This document shows, piece after piece, positions 8,676-17,170 of a DNA stretch of 64,000 nt. The position numbers were made by a program, and so were the translations under genes. Source of the DNA: PALSA-350 sp963834445 (GTDB taxonomy: Bacteria > Acidobacteriota > Terriglobia > Terriglobales > Acidobacteriaceae). The stretch covers positions 496,001 through 560,000 of the forward strand of contig CAWIBU010000009.1 in assembly GCA_963834445.1 (NCBI GenBank), written 5' to 3'. Positions within the stretch are counted from its first letter, which is position 1. Every line of letters starts with the position of its first letter. A model generated the notes under the pieces. It did not search any database. It worked only from the letters and a program-made list of their open reading frames with translations, and was not told where the DNA came from.

Positions 8676-8760
8676 GTAGTGCGTCACTGACTCTATCACC
8701 GGCCAGGATCCTGAAATGGAACGGGTGGCCCAGGTCTCAGAAGCGAGACCTGGGCCACCC
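8676..8760. repeat. palindromic repeat element
   Basis: A perfect 16-bp stem (8723-8738 with 8745-8760, arm GGGTGGCCCAGGTCTC) with a six-base loop. The left flank at 8676-8687, GTAGTGCGTCAC, is identical in reverse complement to the right terminus of the larger element near 44.4 kb. No T-run follows the stem, so it is a repeat rather than a clear terminator, though it could end transcription of the converging genes on either side. Confidence 0.65.
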
Positions 8761-8844
8761 ATCGCTGGTCGCTTGATCAATGCTCGGTTCTTCTGAGGAA
8801 GCGGGGTGAAGTTCTTTGGTCCCCAGCATCCTGCAGGACAAGCG

Positions 8845-10266
8845 TCACTGGGAAATTTCTTCGAGCGCGAGATTGCGTGTGCGCGGTCCCATGCCGCCGA
8901 TCACAAGCATCACGATCAGCATGGCCAGGGCAATGAAGACAAATACCCCGGTCGTGCCGAAGCTCCTTAGCACGCCGGCGATGAGGAACGATGTGAAGAT
9001 AGCGGAAAAGCGGCTCCAGGAATAGACGAAGCCCACCGCTAGCGAACGAATGTCGGTAGGGAAAAGCTCCGCCTGGTAGGCATGAAAGCTGTAAGACATC
9101 ATGTTGCTGGCAATGGTCAGGCCCAGGCCCAACGCGATAAGCAGGATGCCGTCTGAAACCTGGCTGAAGACCAGCCCGCAAACCACGATGGCGCCTGCGG
9201 TGGCGACGATCACGCTCTTGCGTTCGAACTTGTCGGCGATCCATAGACCAAGCAACGGACCTACCGGCGCCGAGATGGCAATGATCGAGGAGTAGAGAAG
9301 GCTGGTGGTGAGTGTGATGCCCTGCTTCACGAGCAGCGTCGGTACCCAGTTGGCGAAGCCGTAGAAGCCCACCGTCTGACAGACGTTAAAGACGATCATC
9401 ATCAGGGTACGCTTGGCGTAAGGCGCCTTCCAGAGGTCAAAGAAGGTGTGCCCTGGCTTATCGGGTTGCGTAAGCGTGGCAGCGGGAACGGGCAGAGGGC
9501 GACCCAATTCCCGGGTGACTCTCTCCTCCAGTTGCGACAGCACCCGATCAGCTTCCGCGAGCCTCCCCTTTTGTGCGAGCCAGCGCGGGCTTTCTGGGAG
9601 TGCGCGGCGAATGAACCAGACGAACACAGCTCCATGCGCCCCGAGGATCACCACCCAACGCCAGCCGTCGAGGCCCAAGGGTTTGTGGGGAACCAGAAAA
9701 TAAGAGAGAAACGCGACCGCTGGCACGGCCATGAAGCCGACCGCTTGTTCGCAGGCAAAGGCGCGTCCGCGGATGTGTTTCGGCACCAGTTCGGAGATAT
9801 AGGTGGCAATGGTGACCAGCTCCACGCCGATGCCAAGGCCCGCCATAAAACGCCAGAAAAGCAGTCCGCTCGCGGTGGACTGAAAGGCCATGATCAGGTT
9901 GGCAGCGGTATAAAACAGTAGCGAGTACGTAAAGATCGCGCGACGGCCGAAGCGGTCGGCCAGAAAGCCGCAACCGAGGGTGCCCAGGAAAAGGCCGGAG
10001 AACAAAGAAGCCAGGAACGCCGCCACACCTGTCATGCCAAAGAGGCGGATGGTCGTGGTGGTGAGAAGGCCGCTCTTTACCAGCCCGGGCGCGATATAGC
10101 CGGAGTAAAGCAGATCATAAAGCTCAAAGAAGAAGCCGAGGCTGAGCAGGATAACGAACTTCCATAGCGTGCGGGTTGCGGGCAAACGGTCGAGGCGCGC
10201 AGAAATCGCGGCTGCGGAGGGCGGCATTGGGCCGGTGGGTAAGCTGGTCGTTTCCAGGCGGGGCAT
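8845..10266 (-). CDS. MFS transporter (metabolite:H+ symporter type)
   Basis: 473 residues, 12 predicted membrane helices. The loop 2-3 signature GCGFLADRFGRRAIF and the PESPRWLAQKGR motif after helix 6 place it in the sugar/aromatic-acid porter branch of the major facilitator superfamily (similar to proteins such as YgcS or AAHS transporters). ELYDLLYSGYIAPGL in helix 1 carries an acidic pair typical of proton-coupled members of that branch. The substrate cannot be read from sequence. It lies about 60 bp downstream of the GH39-like glycosidase on the same strand and may import the released product. Confidence 0.88.
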   Translation of the reverse strand: MPRLETTSLPTGPMPPSAAAISARLDRLPATRTLWKFVILLSLGFFFELYDLLYSGYIAPGLVKSGLLTTTTIRLFGMTGVAAFLASLFSGLFLGTLGCGFLADRFGRRAIFTYSLLFYTAANLIMAFQSTASGLLFWRFMAGLGIGVELVTIATYISELVPKHIRGRAFACEQAVGFMAVPAVAFLSYFLVPHKPLGLDGWRWVVILGAHGAVFVWFIRRALPESPRWLAQKGRLAEADRVLSQLEERVTRELGRPLPVPAATLTQPDKPGHTFFDLWKAPYAKRTLMMIVFNVCQTVGFYGFANWVPTLLVKQGITLTTSLLYSSIIAISAPVGPLLGLWIADKFERKSVIVATAGAIVVCGLVFSQVSDGILLIALGLGLTIASNMMSYSFHAYQAELFPTDIRSLAVGFVYSWSRFSAIFTSFLIAGVLRSFGTTGVFVFIALAMLIVMLVIGGMGPRTRNLALEEISQ

Positions 10267-10325
10267 GGCGTTTCACTCATCATACTGATGGCGGCAACAA
10301 GGTCGATTTTCGTGGCCACGCCGCG

Positions 10326-12047
10326 TTACCAAGTGAGGCGAAGTAAGGAGATGCCCTGTCGAGGGATTTCCGTGGTGATCAGGACGCTTCCCTTCGTAAC
10401 CGAGATCCAGCGCGGGGAAGTGAGCAGTTGCAACTGGCCAGCGGCCTGGAGCGCGGCATATTGCGGCGGGGTTGGTTGCTGCGGCGACCCCATCGCCTGC
10501 CAAACCGTATACGCATTGGAGTGCGTCTCATCGAGCCGGTAGTGCTGCAAGAGCACGCGATGCACGTTGAGAGGAATGCCATAGATCGTAACCGCCGTTG
10601 TCGCGGATGGGCCCGCTCCCGCCAAGTCGCTGTAGTTCCACAACAGCACTGCGGCCGCATGACCCGCCAGGGTAGCGAAGGCGTCTACATCGGGCGTCTC
10701 GCGAACGCCTGCGGCCAGGATGCTGTCGAGCGGTATCTGCCCCGTGCTCGTGGTGCGCACGCGATCGCCCGACATGAGGCCGAACATGCGGAAGACATTC
10801 AGTACCGGCTTATCGATACCATTGGTGGCGAGCGAGCGGAAGCCTTCGAAGTAGTCCTTGTCTTCGAATTCGAACGACCAGCTCAGCATGGAAAGCAGGT
10901 TGACGGCATGGCGGTCCTGCAGATCGAAGAGGCCTTTTAGCGCGACCGCCGTATAGGTGGGATACAACGTGCTATTGCGGTAGTTGTTCGCCGGATTCAC
11001 TCGTGAAGAACACGCGGCGCAGCCTTCGGGATCGGCTTCGGAAAGGATGATGGGCAAACGCCGGAAGCGGGGGTACCCGGCGATGAGCGCGAAGCCTGCA
11101 TCCGCATCCTGCAATTCACTTTGAATGCCCATCGTAACCTTGCCCTCGAGAAACGTGGGATGCCCCTTGGCGTGAAAGGAGATGAAGTCCAGCGGAACCG
11201 GCTTGCCGGTGGCAGCGCTCTTGCCGGCGTTGATGTGATCGAGAAAGTTCTTCAAAAACAGTTGCGCTTTCGCGTTGCGCGGGCTGGTCGAAGCAGGGCC
11301 GCCGACGCGCGCGTCCGGGAGCGCGGCGCGTACGCCCGCAACCGCGTAGTCGTAGAGCTTGAAGTAGTCTTCCGGGGTGGAGTGCCAATAGTCGATGTCA
11401 GGCTCGTTCCATACTTCGAAGTACCACTGGCGCACGGCGCCGGTTCCATAGCGATCGACCAGGTGCGCGGTGACTACGCGGCAGAGTTCCTGCCATTTGG
11501 CATAATCCTTGGGCGGATTGTTCGATCTACCAGAGATGGTCGATTGCGGGTAGTGGACCTGGTAGGGTTCGTGCCGGTTGGGCAGGTCAGCGGCCAGAGC
11601 CTGCGGCATGAAGCCTAACTCGACCATGGGGCGCACGCCCGCAGCCTGGTACGCGTCGAAGATGCCGTCGAAGATTTTGAAGTCGTAGACCGGCTTGCCG
11701 TTGGCGTCTTCGCTGTAGACATTGGTCGAGGAGAACTTCAATTCAGCAACGCCGTTGCCCGAGGTGAGCAGATGGTGTGCTCGAAGGTAAACAGGCACCG
11801 GGCTAAGATCGTGTAGTTCCCGCAACAATTCAAGGCCGTGTGGCATGGTGGTGTAGTTGGCCTCGTCATACCCAAACCAGCTATAGATGGGGTTGAATGG
11901 GCCAAGGGTGGCGCCCAGTTCGACCTGAATCGTAACCGCCTCGGCAGGGGAGGGGGGCATGGGTTGCGCGGCATCCGCGACCGGGCAGAGCAGCGACAGA
12001 AGGCCGGCCAGTAACGTGGCGCTGAGGCGGCGAACGACATTATCCAT
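10326..12047 (-). CDS. exported GH39-like glycoside hydrolase (beta-xylosidase/iduronidase type)
   Basis: 573 residues from the ATG at 12047, chosen because a signal peptide follows (MDNVVRRLSATLLAGLLSLL, then CPVADA); an upstream in-frame ATG at 12146 would add 33 hydrophilic residues. The catalytic barrel shows WYFEVWNEPDIDYW with the general acid/base Glu, encoded near 11400, and LPIILSEADPEGCAAC with the probable nucleophile Glu. This spacing matches clan GH-A family 39. The ADPEGCAAC segment is unusual where family members usually have W-N. A C-terminal beta-sandwich follows. Likely acts in the periplasm or outside the cell on plant or microbial glycans; the MFS gene lies downstream. Confidence 0.82.
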   Translation of the reverse strand: MDNVVRRLSATLLAGLLSLLCPVADAAQPMPPSPAEAVTIQVELGATLGPFNPIYSWFGYDEANYTTMPHGLELLRELHDLSPVPVYLRAHHLLTSGNGVAELKFSSTNVYSEDANGKPVYDFKIFDGIFDAYQAAGVRPMVELGFMPQALAADLPNRHEPYQVHYPQSTISGRSNNPPKDYAKWQELCRVVTAHLVDRYGTGAVRQWYFEVWNEPDIDYWHSTPEDYFKLYDYAVAGVRAALPDARVGGPASTSPRNAKAQLFLKNFLDHINAGKSAATGKPVPLDFISFHAKGHPTFLEGKVTMGIQSELQDADAGFALIAGYPRFRRLPIILSEADPEGCAACSSRVNPANNYRNSTLYPTYTAVALKGLFDLQDRHAVNLLSMLSWSFEFEDKDYFEGFRSLATNGIDKPVLNVFRMFGLMSGDRVRTTSTGQIPLDSILAAGVRETPDVDAFATLAGHAAAVLLWNYSDLAGAGPSATTAVTIYGIPLNVHRVLLQHYRLDETHSNAYTVWQAMGSPQQPTPPQYAALQAAGQLQLLTSPRWISVTKGSVLITTEIPRQGISLLRLTW

Positions 12048-12144
12048 AAAGGGCTCGCACGAAAGGGCTTTGACGGCGACAGGAGCCGCCACATCCACTC
12101 TACCGGCTCCTGGTAAAATCCGCAGCAGATTGAGGGAGCGATCC

Positions 12145-12312
12145 ATGGCGTGTAACCCGGAATTGTCAGCCTGGGAAAGAATGACCCGGGACGCCTTGCT
12201 GTATCAAGCGAAGCGCCGCCAGGAAGTGCTATCTGCTGAGGAAGCAATGCGCGCGACCAGGCAAGAAGACCCAGGCACTGAAAAACCCGCTGCCGCGCCG
12301 GCAGTGGACTAA
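12145..12312 (+). CDS. hypothetical small hydrophilic protein
   Basis: 55 residues, start ATG at 12145 with GAGGGAG about seven bases upstream. The product is a charged, helical peptide (ELSAWERMTRDALLYQAKRR) with an Ala/Pro-rich tail (KPAAAPAVD). The gene is divergent from the GH39 gene and about 125 bp ahead of the ABC ATPase. No family recognised. The ribosome binding site is its best support. Confidence 0.45.
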   Translation: MACNPELSAWERMTRDALLYQAKRRQEVLSAEEAMRATRQEDPGTEKPAAAPAVD

Positions 12313-12438
12313 GGGCTTTAGCCTTTCCGTTCTTCCCGTCACTGAGCTCGCCGGGAACGGCTAGCGGATGGGCCTGCAGTATATTGTCTACTACCGGCCT
12401 AAGGCACAAAAGATAACAGCGCAGAGAGGATTTCCTGC

Positions 12439-13332
12439 ATGTCGTTAACGGTTACCGGTCTTTCCAAGACCTACCCCAATGGGGTTCAAGCTCTTAAGAA
12501 CATTTCCCTCTCTATCGGCAATAACATGTTTGGGCTGCTCGGACCGAACGGCGCCGGCAAGAGCACGCTGATGCGCACGATCGCCACCTTGCAGGAGCCT
12601 GACAGCGGGACGATCTTTCTCGATGGTATCGACGTTCTCAAGCAAAAGAACGAAGTACGCCAGACGCTTGGGTACTTGCCGCAGGAGTTTGGTGTCTATC
12701 CGAAGATCTCCGCGATGGACCTGCTCTCTCACCTTGCCGTGATGAAAGGCATAACCAACGCGGGGGAGCGTAAGGAAAGTGTTGAGGCGCTGCTGCATCA
12801 GACCAATCTTTGGGATTCTCGCAAGAAGGCGCTCAGTACCTATTCCGGTGGAATGAAGCAGCGCTTCGGCATCGCCCAGGCCCTGCTGGGGAAGCCGCGC
12901 TTGATCATCGTGGACGAGCCGACCGCCGGCCTCGACCCAGCCGAGCGCAATCGCTTTCTCAATCTGCTTTCTTCGTTGGGCCGTGACATCACCGTGATTC
13001 TCTCCACCCATATCGTGGAAGATGTGCGCGAACTTTGCCCGCGGATGGCAATCATCGCGGCCGGGGAATTGCTGCTCGAAGGCGCACCGCAAGAAGCGCT
13101 GGAGCGGTTGCAGGGCAATATCTGGTCGAAGATTGTGGTCAGCGATGATGAGCTGCGCTCACTTGAATCGGAACTGCGCGTCATCTCCAGCCACCTGATC
13201 TCTGGCCAGCACGAGATTCGCGTGTATGCCGATAGCTCCCCCGGGGATGGCTTTCGCCCCGTCGATGCCGGACTCGAAGATGTCTACTTCCTCAACCTCG
13301 CGCAGCCGGCTGCCCAGCAGCCTGCCCATTAA
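12439..13332 (+). CDS. ABC transporter ATP-binding subunit
   Basis: 297 residues with a complete nucleotide-binding domain: Walker A GPNGAGKST at 35-43, Q-loop in LGYLPQEFG, signature YSGGMKQRF, Walker B LIIVDEPTAGLDP and the switch His in STHIVED. The last 70 residues form the variable C-terminal domain common in ABC-2 type exporters. The stop codon lies 17 bp ahead of the permease/aminopeptidase gene, so the two form one transporter. GAGAGGATT precedes the start. Confidence 0.93.
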   Translation: MSLTVTGLSKTYPNGVQALKNISLSIGNNMFGLLGPNGAGKSTLMRTIATLQEPDSGTIFLDGIDVLKQKNEVRQTLGYLPQEFGVYPKISAMDLLSHLAVMKGITNAGERKESVEALLHQTNLWDSRKKALSTYSGGMKQRFGIAQALLGKPRLIIVDEPTAGLDPAERNRFLNLLSSLGRDITVILSTHIVEDVRELCPRMAIIAAGELLLEGAPQEALERLQGNIWSKIVVSDDELRSLESELRVISSHLISGQHEIRVYADSSPGDGFRPVDAGLEDVYFLNLAQPAAQQPAH

Positions 13333-13349
13333 CCCAAGGAGATCTTCGC

Positions 13350-16300
13350 ATGGTGCTCTTTTGGGAGTTTTTCTTCTTCGAGCTCAAATTCCGCATCAAG
13401 TCCCTGTCGACCTGGGTCTATTTTGCGACGTGGTTTCTGGTCAGCTTTCTGGCCATCGCCGCAGAAGACTTCATCTCGACCGGCAACGGCAAGCAGTTAC
13501 TGAACGGACCCTATTCCACCACCATTCTGTATACCTTCTTTAGCCTGTTCGGGACCATCATCATCGCGGCTATCTTCGGCACGTCGGCGCTGCGTGACTT
13601 TCAGCGGGATACCCTGCAGTTGATCTTCACCAAGCCGATCAACAAGTTTGCTTATCTCGGCGGCCGCTGGGCAGGCTCGTTCGTCACCTGCGTCTTTGCT
13701 TTCTCTGGCATGGTGTTCGGCGAGATCGCAGGAACGCTCGCGCCCTGGGCCGATCACACCCGCATCGTCAGCGGCCACACCTGGTGGTACTGGCAGCCGT
13801 TTCTCTGCATCGTCGTCATCCAGATCTTCTTTATGGGCTCGCTGTTCTTCATGATCGCCGCGCTGTCGAGAAAAATATTTATCGTGTATCTCCAGGGCGT
13901 CGCGGTCTTCATGATCTATCTGGTGGCCAGCGCAGTCTTCAGCGCAACTCGCTCGCTCGAACATTTCTGGTCTGGCATCTTTGACCCGGTCGGCCTGCAA
14001 CTAGCCGATGTGCTCACGCGCTATTGGACCGTGGCCGAGAAGAATAGCCTGCTCTTTTCCTGGTCGCCGCATGTGGCCCAGGGCGTTTTCCTTTACAACC
14101 GTATCCTCTGGTCAATGGTGGGCATACTCTCGCTCGCGATGGCCTATCGTTTCTTCCCCATGTCAGTCGAATCGCTCACCGCCGGCGTGCAGGGCCGCCG
14201 GGCCGCCAGTACCAAGCGCCAGGAGGAGGAAGCCGCACAGCCGCGCCGTTCGCTGGTCGCCGTGCGGTTACCCCGGGTCAACCTGCACTTCGGAGGCAGG
14301 GCAGGCTTCGATCAATTCGTTTCGCTCACGCGCGTGCGCGTTGCCAATATCGCGCACGAGCTGCCCTTCCTCGCAATTACCGTTCTGCTGACCGTCTTCT
14401 CCCTCATCAACGGCTACTTCGCCGGAAAACTGAGAGACGCAAATGTATATCCCGTCACCTTTCTGATGGTGCAGGCCGTGGAAGGCGATGCGACCCTGTT
14501 TCTGTTTATCATCGGCTCTCTGTACGCGGGCGAGTTGATCTGGCGTGAGCGTGATACCAGATTTTCAGGCATTCATGACGCGCTCCCCGTGAGCGAAACC
14601 ACCGATTGGTTATCGAAGTTCTTCACGCTGACCCTGATCGAAGGGGTGTTGCTTACGGTCATCCTCTTGTGCGGCATGGTCATGCAAACCGTGGCCGGTT
14701 ATTACCACTACGACTTGCTGCAATACTTTAAAGAGCTCTACCTCATTACCTTTCCGCAGGTGATTGGCTTTACCCTGCTGGCCCTGTTTCTGCAGACCGT
14801 TGTCTCCAACAAATTCATCGGTCATGCCATCCTGATTGGCATCTTCGTTCTGGATCCGGTCCTATTTCGCTTCGGCATTGAGAATACGCTGCTTCTGCCC
14901 GGCCAGACCACGCCGTATACCTATTCCCAGATGAACGGCTACGGCCATTTTGTCCCGGCGCTGGCGTGGTCGATCGTATATTGGTTGGCCATCTTCGCGG
15001 TGTTGGGAGTCATCTCGATCGCCTTCGCCCGCCGCGGAGCTGAAGATGGCTGGCGCACCCGCGTGCAACAGGCGCGTGCACGTCTGCCTCGCCTGGCAAC
15101 CGCGCTCATTTGTTTCTCGCTCATCGCGATCGGCAGCGGCTCCTGGTTCTATTGGAACGCGCATGTGCGCAACGAATTTCTCACCACCAAGCAGCAGCGC
15201 GGCTTGATGGCAGACTACGAGCGCAACTTCAAGCGCTACTACCGTTTCCCGCAACCGAAGGTGACCGCTGTCGATGCCAACATCGACCTTGACCCCGCGC
15301 ATCGCGCCTTCTCAGGAACCGGCCACTACGTGCTCCAGAACAAGACGGCGCAGCCCATTGAGCAAATCCACCTCACCGACCAGATGCAGTCTCTGTCGCA
15401 GGTGCAGTTCGATCGCCCGTTTCATCGAGTAAGCAGCTCGCCCCGCGACCTCTATTCAATCTATCAACTGGAAACGCCGCTCGCGCCCGGGGAGAAGCTC
15501 AACCTGACCTTCCATGTCGGCTATCAACCTCATGGCTTCCGCGATGGCAACGAGCGGCCAGAGTTGGCCTACAACGGCATGTTTTTTGACTCCAGCTACT
15601 TTCCCTATGTTGGCTACGACTCCGACATGGAGCTCGATGACCCGCGTCGCCGGCGCGAAGAAAAACTGGGCCCGGTGTCTGATCTGCCGCCACGCGGCGA
15701 CCCGTGGGGCAGCGTCAACAACCTCTTTTCTCCCCAGTCTGATTGGATCACCTATCACACGGTCGTCAGCACCCCAGACGACCAAATTGCCCTGGCGCCC
15801 GGATACCTGCGGCGCGACTGGCATCAAAACGGGCGCCATTACTACGCCTACGATATGGGCAGTGTGAAAGTTGCCGACTTCTTTGCTTACGTGTCGGGCA
15901 GGTACGAAGTGAAGAGTGAAAATTACAAGGGTGTGATGATTGAGGTCTATCACGCGCCCGAACATGACTTTGTTACCGATCGCATTATCGAAGCCGCCAA
16001 GAGCGGTCTCGATTATTACCAGACCAACTACAGTCCCTTCCAGTTCAAGCAGTTTCGCGTCCTGGAGTTTCCCCGCTATCGGCAGTTTGCGCAGTCTTTC
16101 CCTAACACCAGTCCCTTTACCGAAACCTTCTTCATTGAACGAGTGCTTGATCCTAAGAAGGACATCGACTTTACCTACTTCGTCACCGCGCACGAGCTTG
16201 CGCACCAGTGGTGGGGCCACCAGTTAATTGGTGGACGGGTAGCGGGATCCAACATGATGTCTGAGTCACTGGCGGAGTACTCCGCGCTGCGGGTTGCGCA

Positions 16301-16985
16301 GAAGAGGTATGGCGAAGCCCAGATGCACAAATTTCTCTCTCATGAACTGGACGGTTACCTGCGCGGCCGCGCCAACGAGCGCCGCCGGGAGCCGCCGTTG
16401 GGCCAGGTGCAGCGCGAATCCTATGTCTGGTACCAGAAGGGCAGTCTGGTACTCTACGCGCTCTCCGATTACATCGGGGAAGACACGCTCAACCTGGCGC
16501 TGCGCAATTTCCTGATGCACTATCGGTACGCCAACGCTAACGATGCGCAGTCCGGGCCCTATCCTGACACCCGTCTGCTGGAAGATGCTTTGCGCGCGCA
16601 AACGCCGGCAAATTTGCAGTACTTCATCGATGACAGCTTTGAAAAGATCACGCTGTATGACAATAAGGCGACGGAGGCGACGGCGCAAAAGCTACCCGAC
16701 GGCAGCTATCAGGTCACGCTCACGGTTAAAGGCGGCAAGGCTTATGCCGATGGCAATGGCGTTGAGTCACCTGCGCCGCTGCACGACCTGATCGACGTGG
16801 GTGTTTTCAGCGGCAAGAAAGAAGACGAAAAGCCACTCGCCGTGCGCAGGGAATGGATCACGGGAGCTCCCCAGACCTTCGAGTTCGTGGTGAAGGAGAA
16901 GCCCGCGCGTGCCGGCATCGACCCTTACAACAAACTCATCGACCGCAACGGCGATGACAACACCATGGACGTCACGGCTAAATAG
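13350..16985 (+). CDS. ABC-2 type permease fused to an M1 family aminopeptidase
   Basis: 1211 residues. Residues 1 to about 280 and 320 to about 590 hold two membrane blocks of ABC-2 permease type (the DFQRDTLQLIFTKP loop is typical), joined by a polar linker. After one more helix (ATALICFSLIAIGSGSWFYW) comes a large extracytoplasmic M1 peptidase. It has zinc ligands HELAH at 948-952, a Glu in MSESLAEYSAL about 20 residues on, and a probable catalytic Tyr in RESYVWYQKGSLVLY. The peptidase lies outside the cytoplasmic membrane if the topology is as read. With the upstream ATPase it makes a transporter with a built-in peptidase; the substrate is unknown. Confidence 0.93.
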   Translation: MVLFWEFFFFELKFRIKSLSTWVYFATWFLVSFLAIAAEDFISTGNGKQLLNGPYSTTILYTFFSLFGTIIIAAIFGTSALRDFQRDTLQLIFTKPINKFAYLGGRWAGSFVTCVFAFSGMVFGEIAGTLAPWADHTRIVSGHTWWYWQPFLCIVVIQIFFMGSLFFMIAALSRKIFIVYLQGVAVFMIYLVASAVFSATRSLEHFWSGIFDPVGLQLADVLTRYWTVAEKNSLLFSWSPHVAQGVFLYNRILWSMVGILSLAMAYRFFPMSVESLTAGVQGRRAASTKRQEEEAAQPRRSLVAVRLPRVNLHFGGRAGFDQFVSLTRVRVANIAHELPFLAITVLLTVFSLINGYFAGKLRDANVYPVTFLMVQAVEGDATLFLFIIGSLYAGELIWRERDTRFSGIHDALPVSETTDWLSKFFTLTLIEGVLLTVILLCGMVMQTVAGYYHYDLLQYFKELYLITFPQVIGFTLLALFLQTVVSNKFIGHAILIGIFVLDPVLFRFGIENTLLLPGQTTPYTYSQMNGYGHFVPALAWSIVYWLAIFAVLGVISIAFARRGAEDGWRTRVQQARARLPRLATALICFSLIAIGSGSWFYWNAHVRNEFLTTKQQRGLMADYERNFKRYYRFPQPKVTAVDANIDLDPAHRAFSGTGHYVLQNKTAQPIEQIHLTDQMQSLSQVQFDRPFHRVSSSPRDLYSIYQLETPLAPGEKLNLTFHVGYQPHGFRDGNERPELAYNGMFFDSSYFPYVGYDSDMELDDPRRRREEKLGPVSDLPPRGDPWGSVNNLFSPQSDWITYHTVVSTPDDQIALAPGYLRRDWHQNGRHYYAYDMGSVKVADFFAYVSGRYEVKSENYKGVMIEVYHAPEHDFVTDRIIEAAKSGLDYYQTNYSPFQFKQFRVLEFPRYRQFAQSFPNTSPFTETFFIERVLDPKKDIDFTYFVTAHELAHQWWGHQLIGGRVAGSNMMSESLAEYSALRVAQKRYGEAQMHKFLSHELDGYLRGRANERRREPPLGQVQRESYVWYQKGSLVLYALSDYIGEDTLNLALRNFLMHYRYANANDAQSGPYPDTRLLEDALRAQTPANLQYFIDDSFEKITLYDNKATEATAQKLPDGSYQVTLTVKGGKAYADGNGVESPAPLHDLIDVGVFSGKKEDEKPLAVRREWITGAPQTFEFVVKEKPARAGIDPYNKLIDRNGDDNTMDVTAK

Positions 16986-17170
16986 GATCAGCCCACGGCC
17001 GCTTGGCGGGTGGAATTGCGTTCGCGGCCGCTCGTAACACTGGTTACCGGCTGGGTCCTGGCCGTGGTTGGCTCCCGCGTTGAGCCCAAGAAGGGACCAC
17101 GACGCGACGGACGTTTGGCACCTCGGCGCGAACTGAGTAGAATTCGCCATGAAGTGATCTTCGGGGTTTT

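Noticed and set aside
10428..10940. Plus-strand open frame inside the GH39-like gene
   Set aside because: Antisense to a well-supported enzyme with catalytic residues.
15456..16220. Minus-strand open frame of 254 codons
   Set aside because: Lies antisense to the M1 peptidase part of a clearly coding gene.
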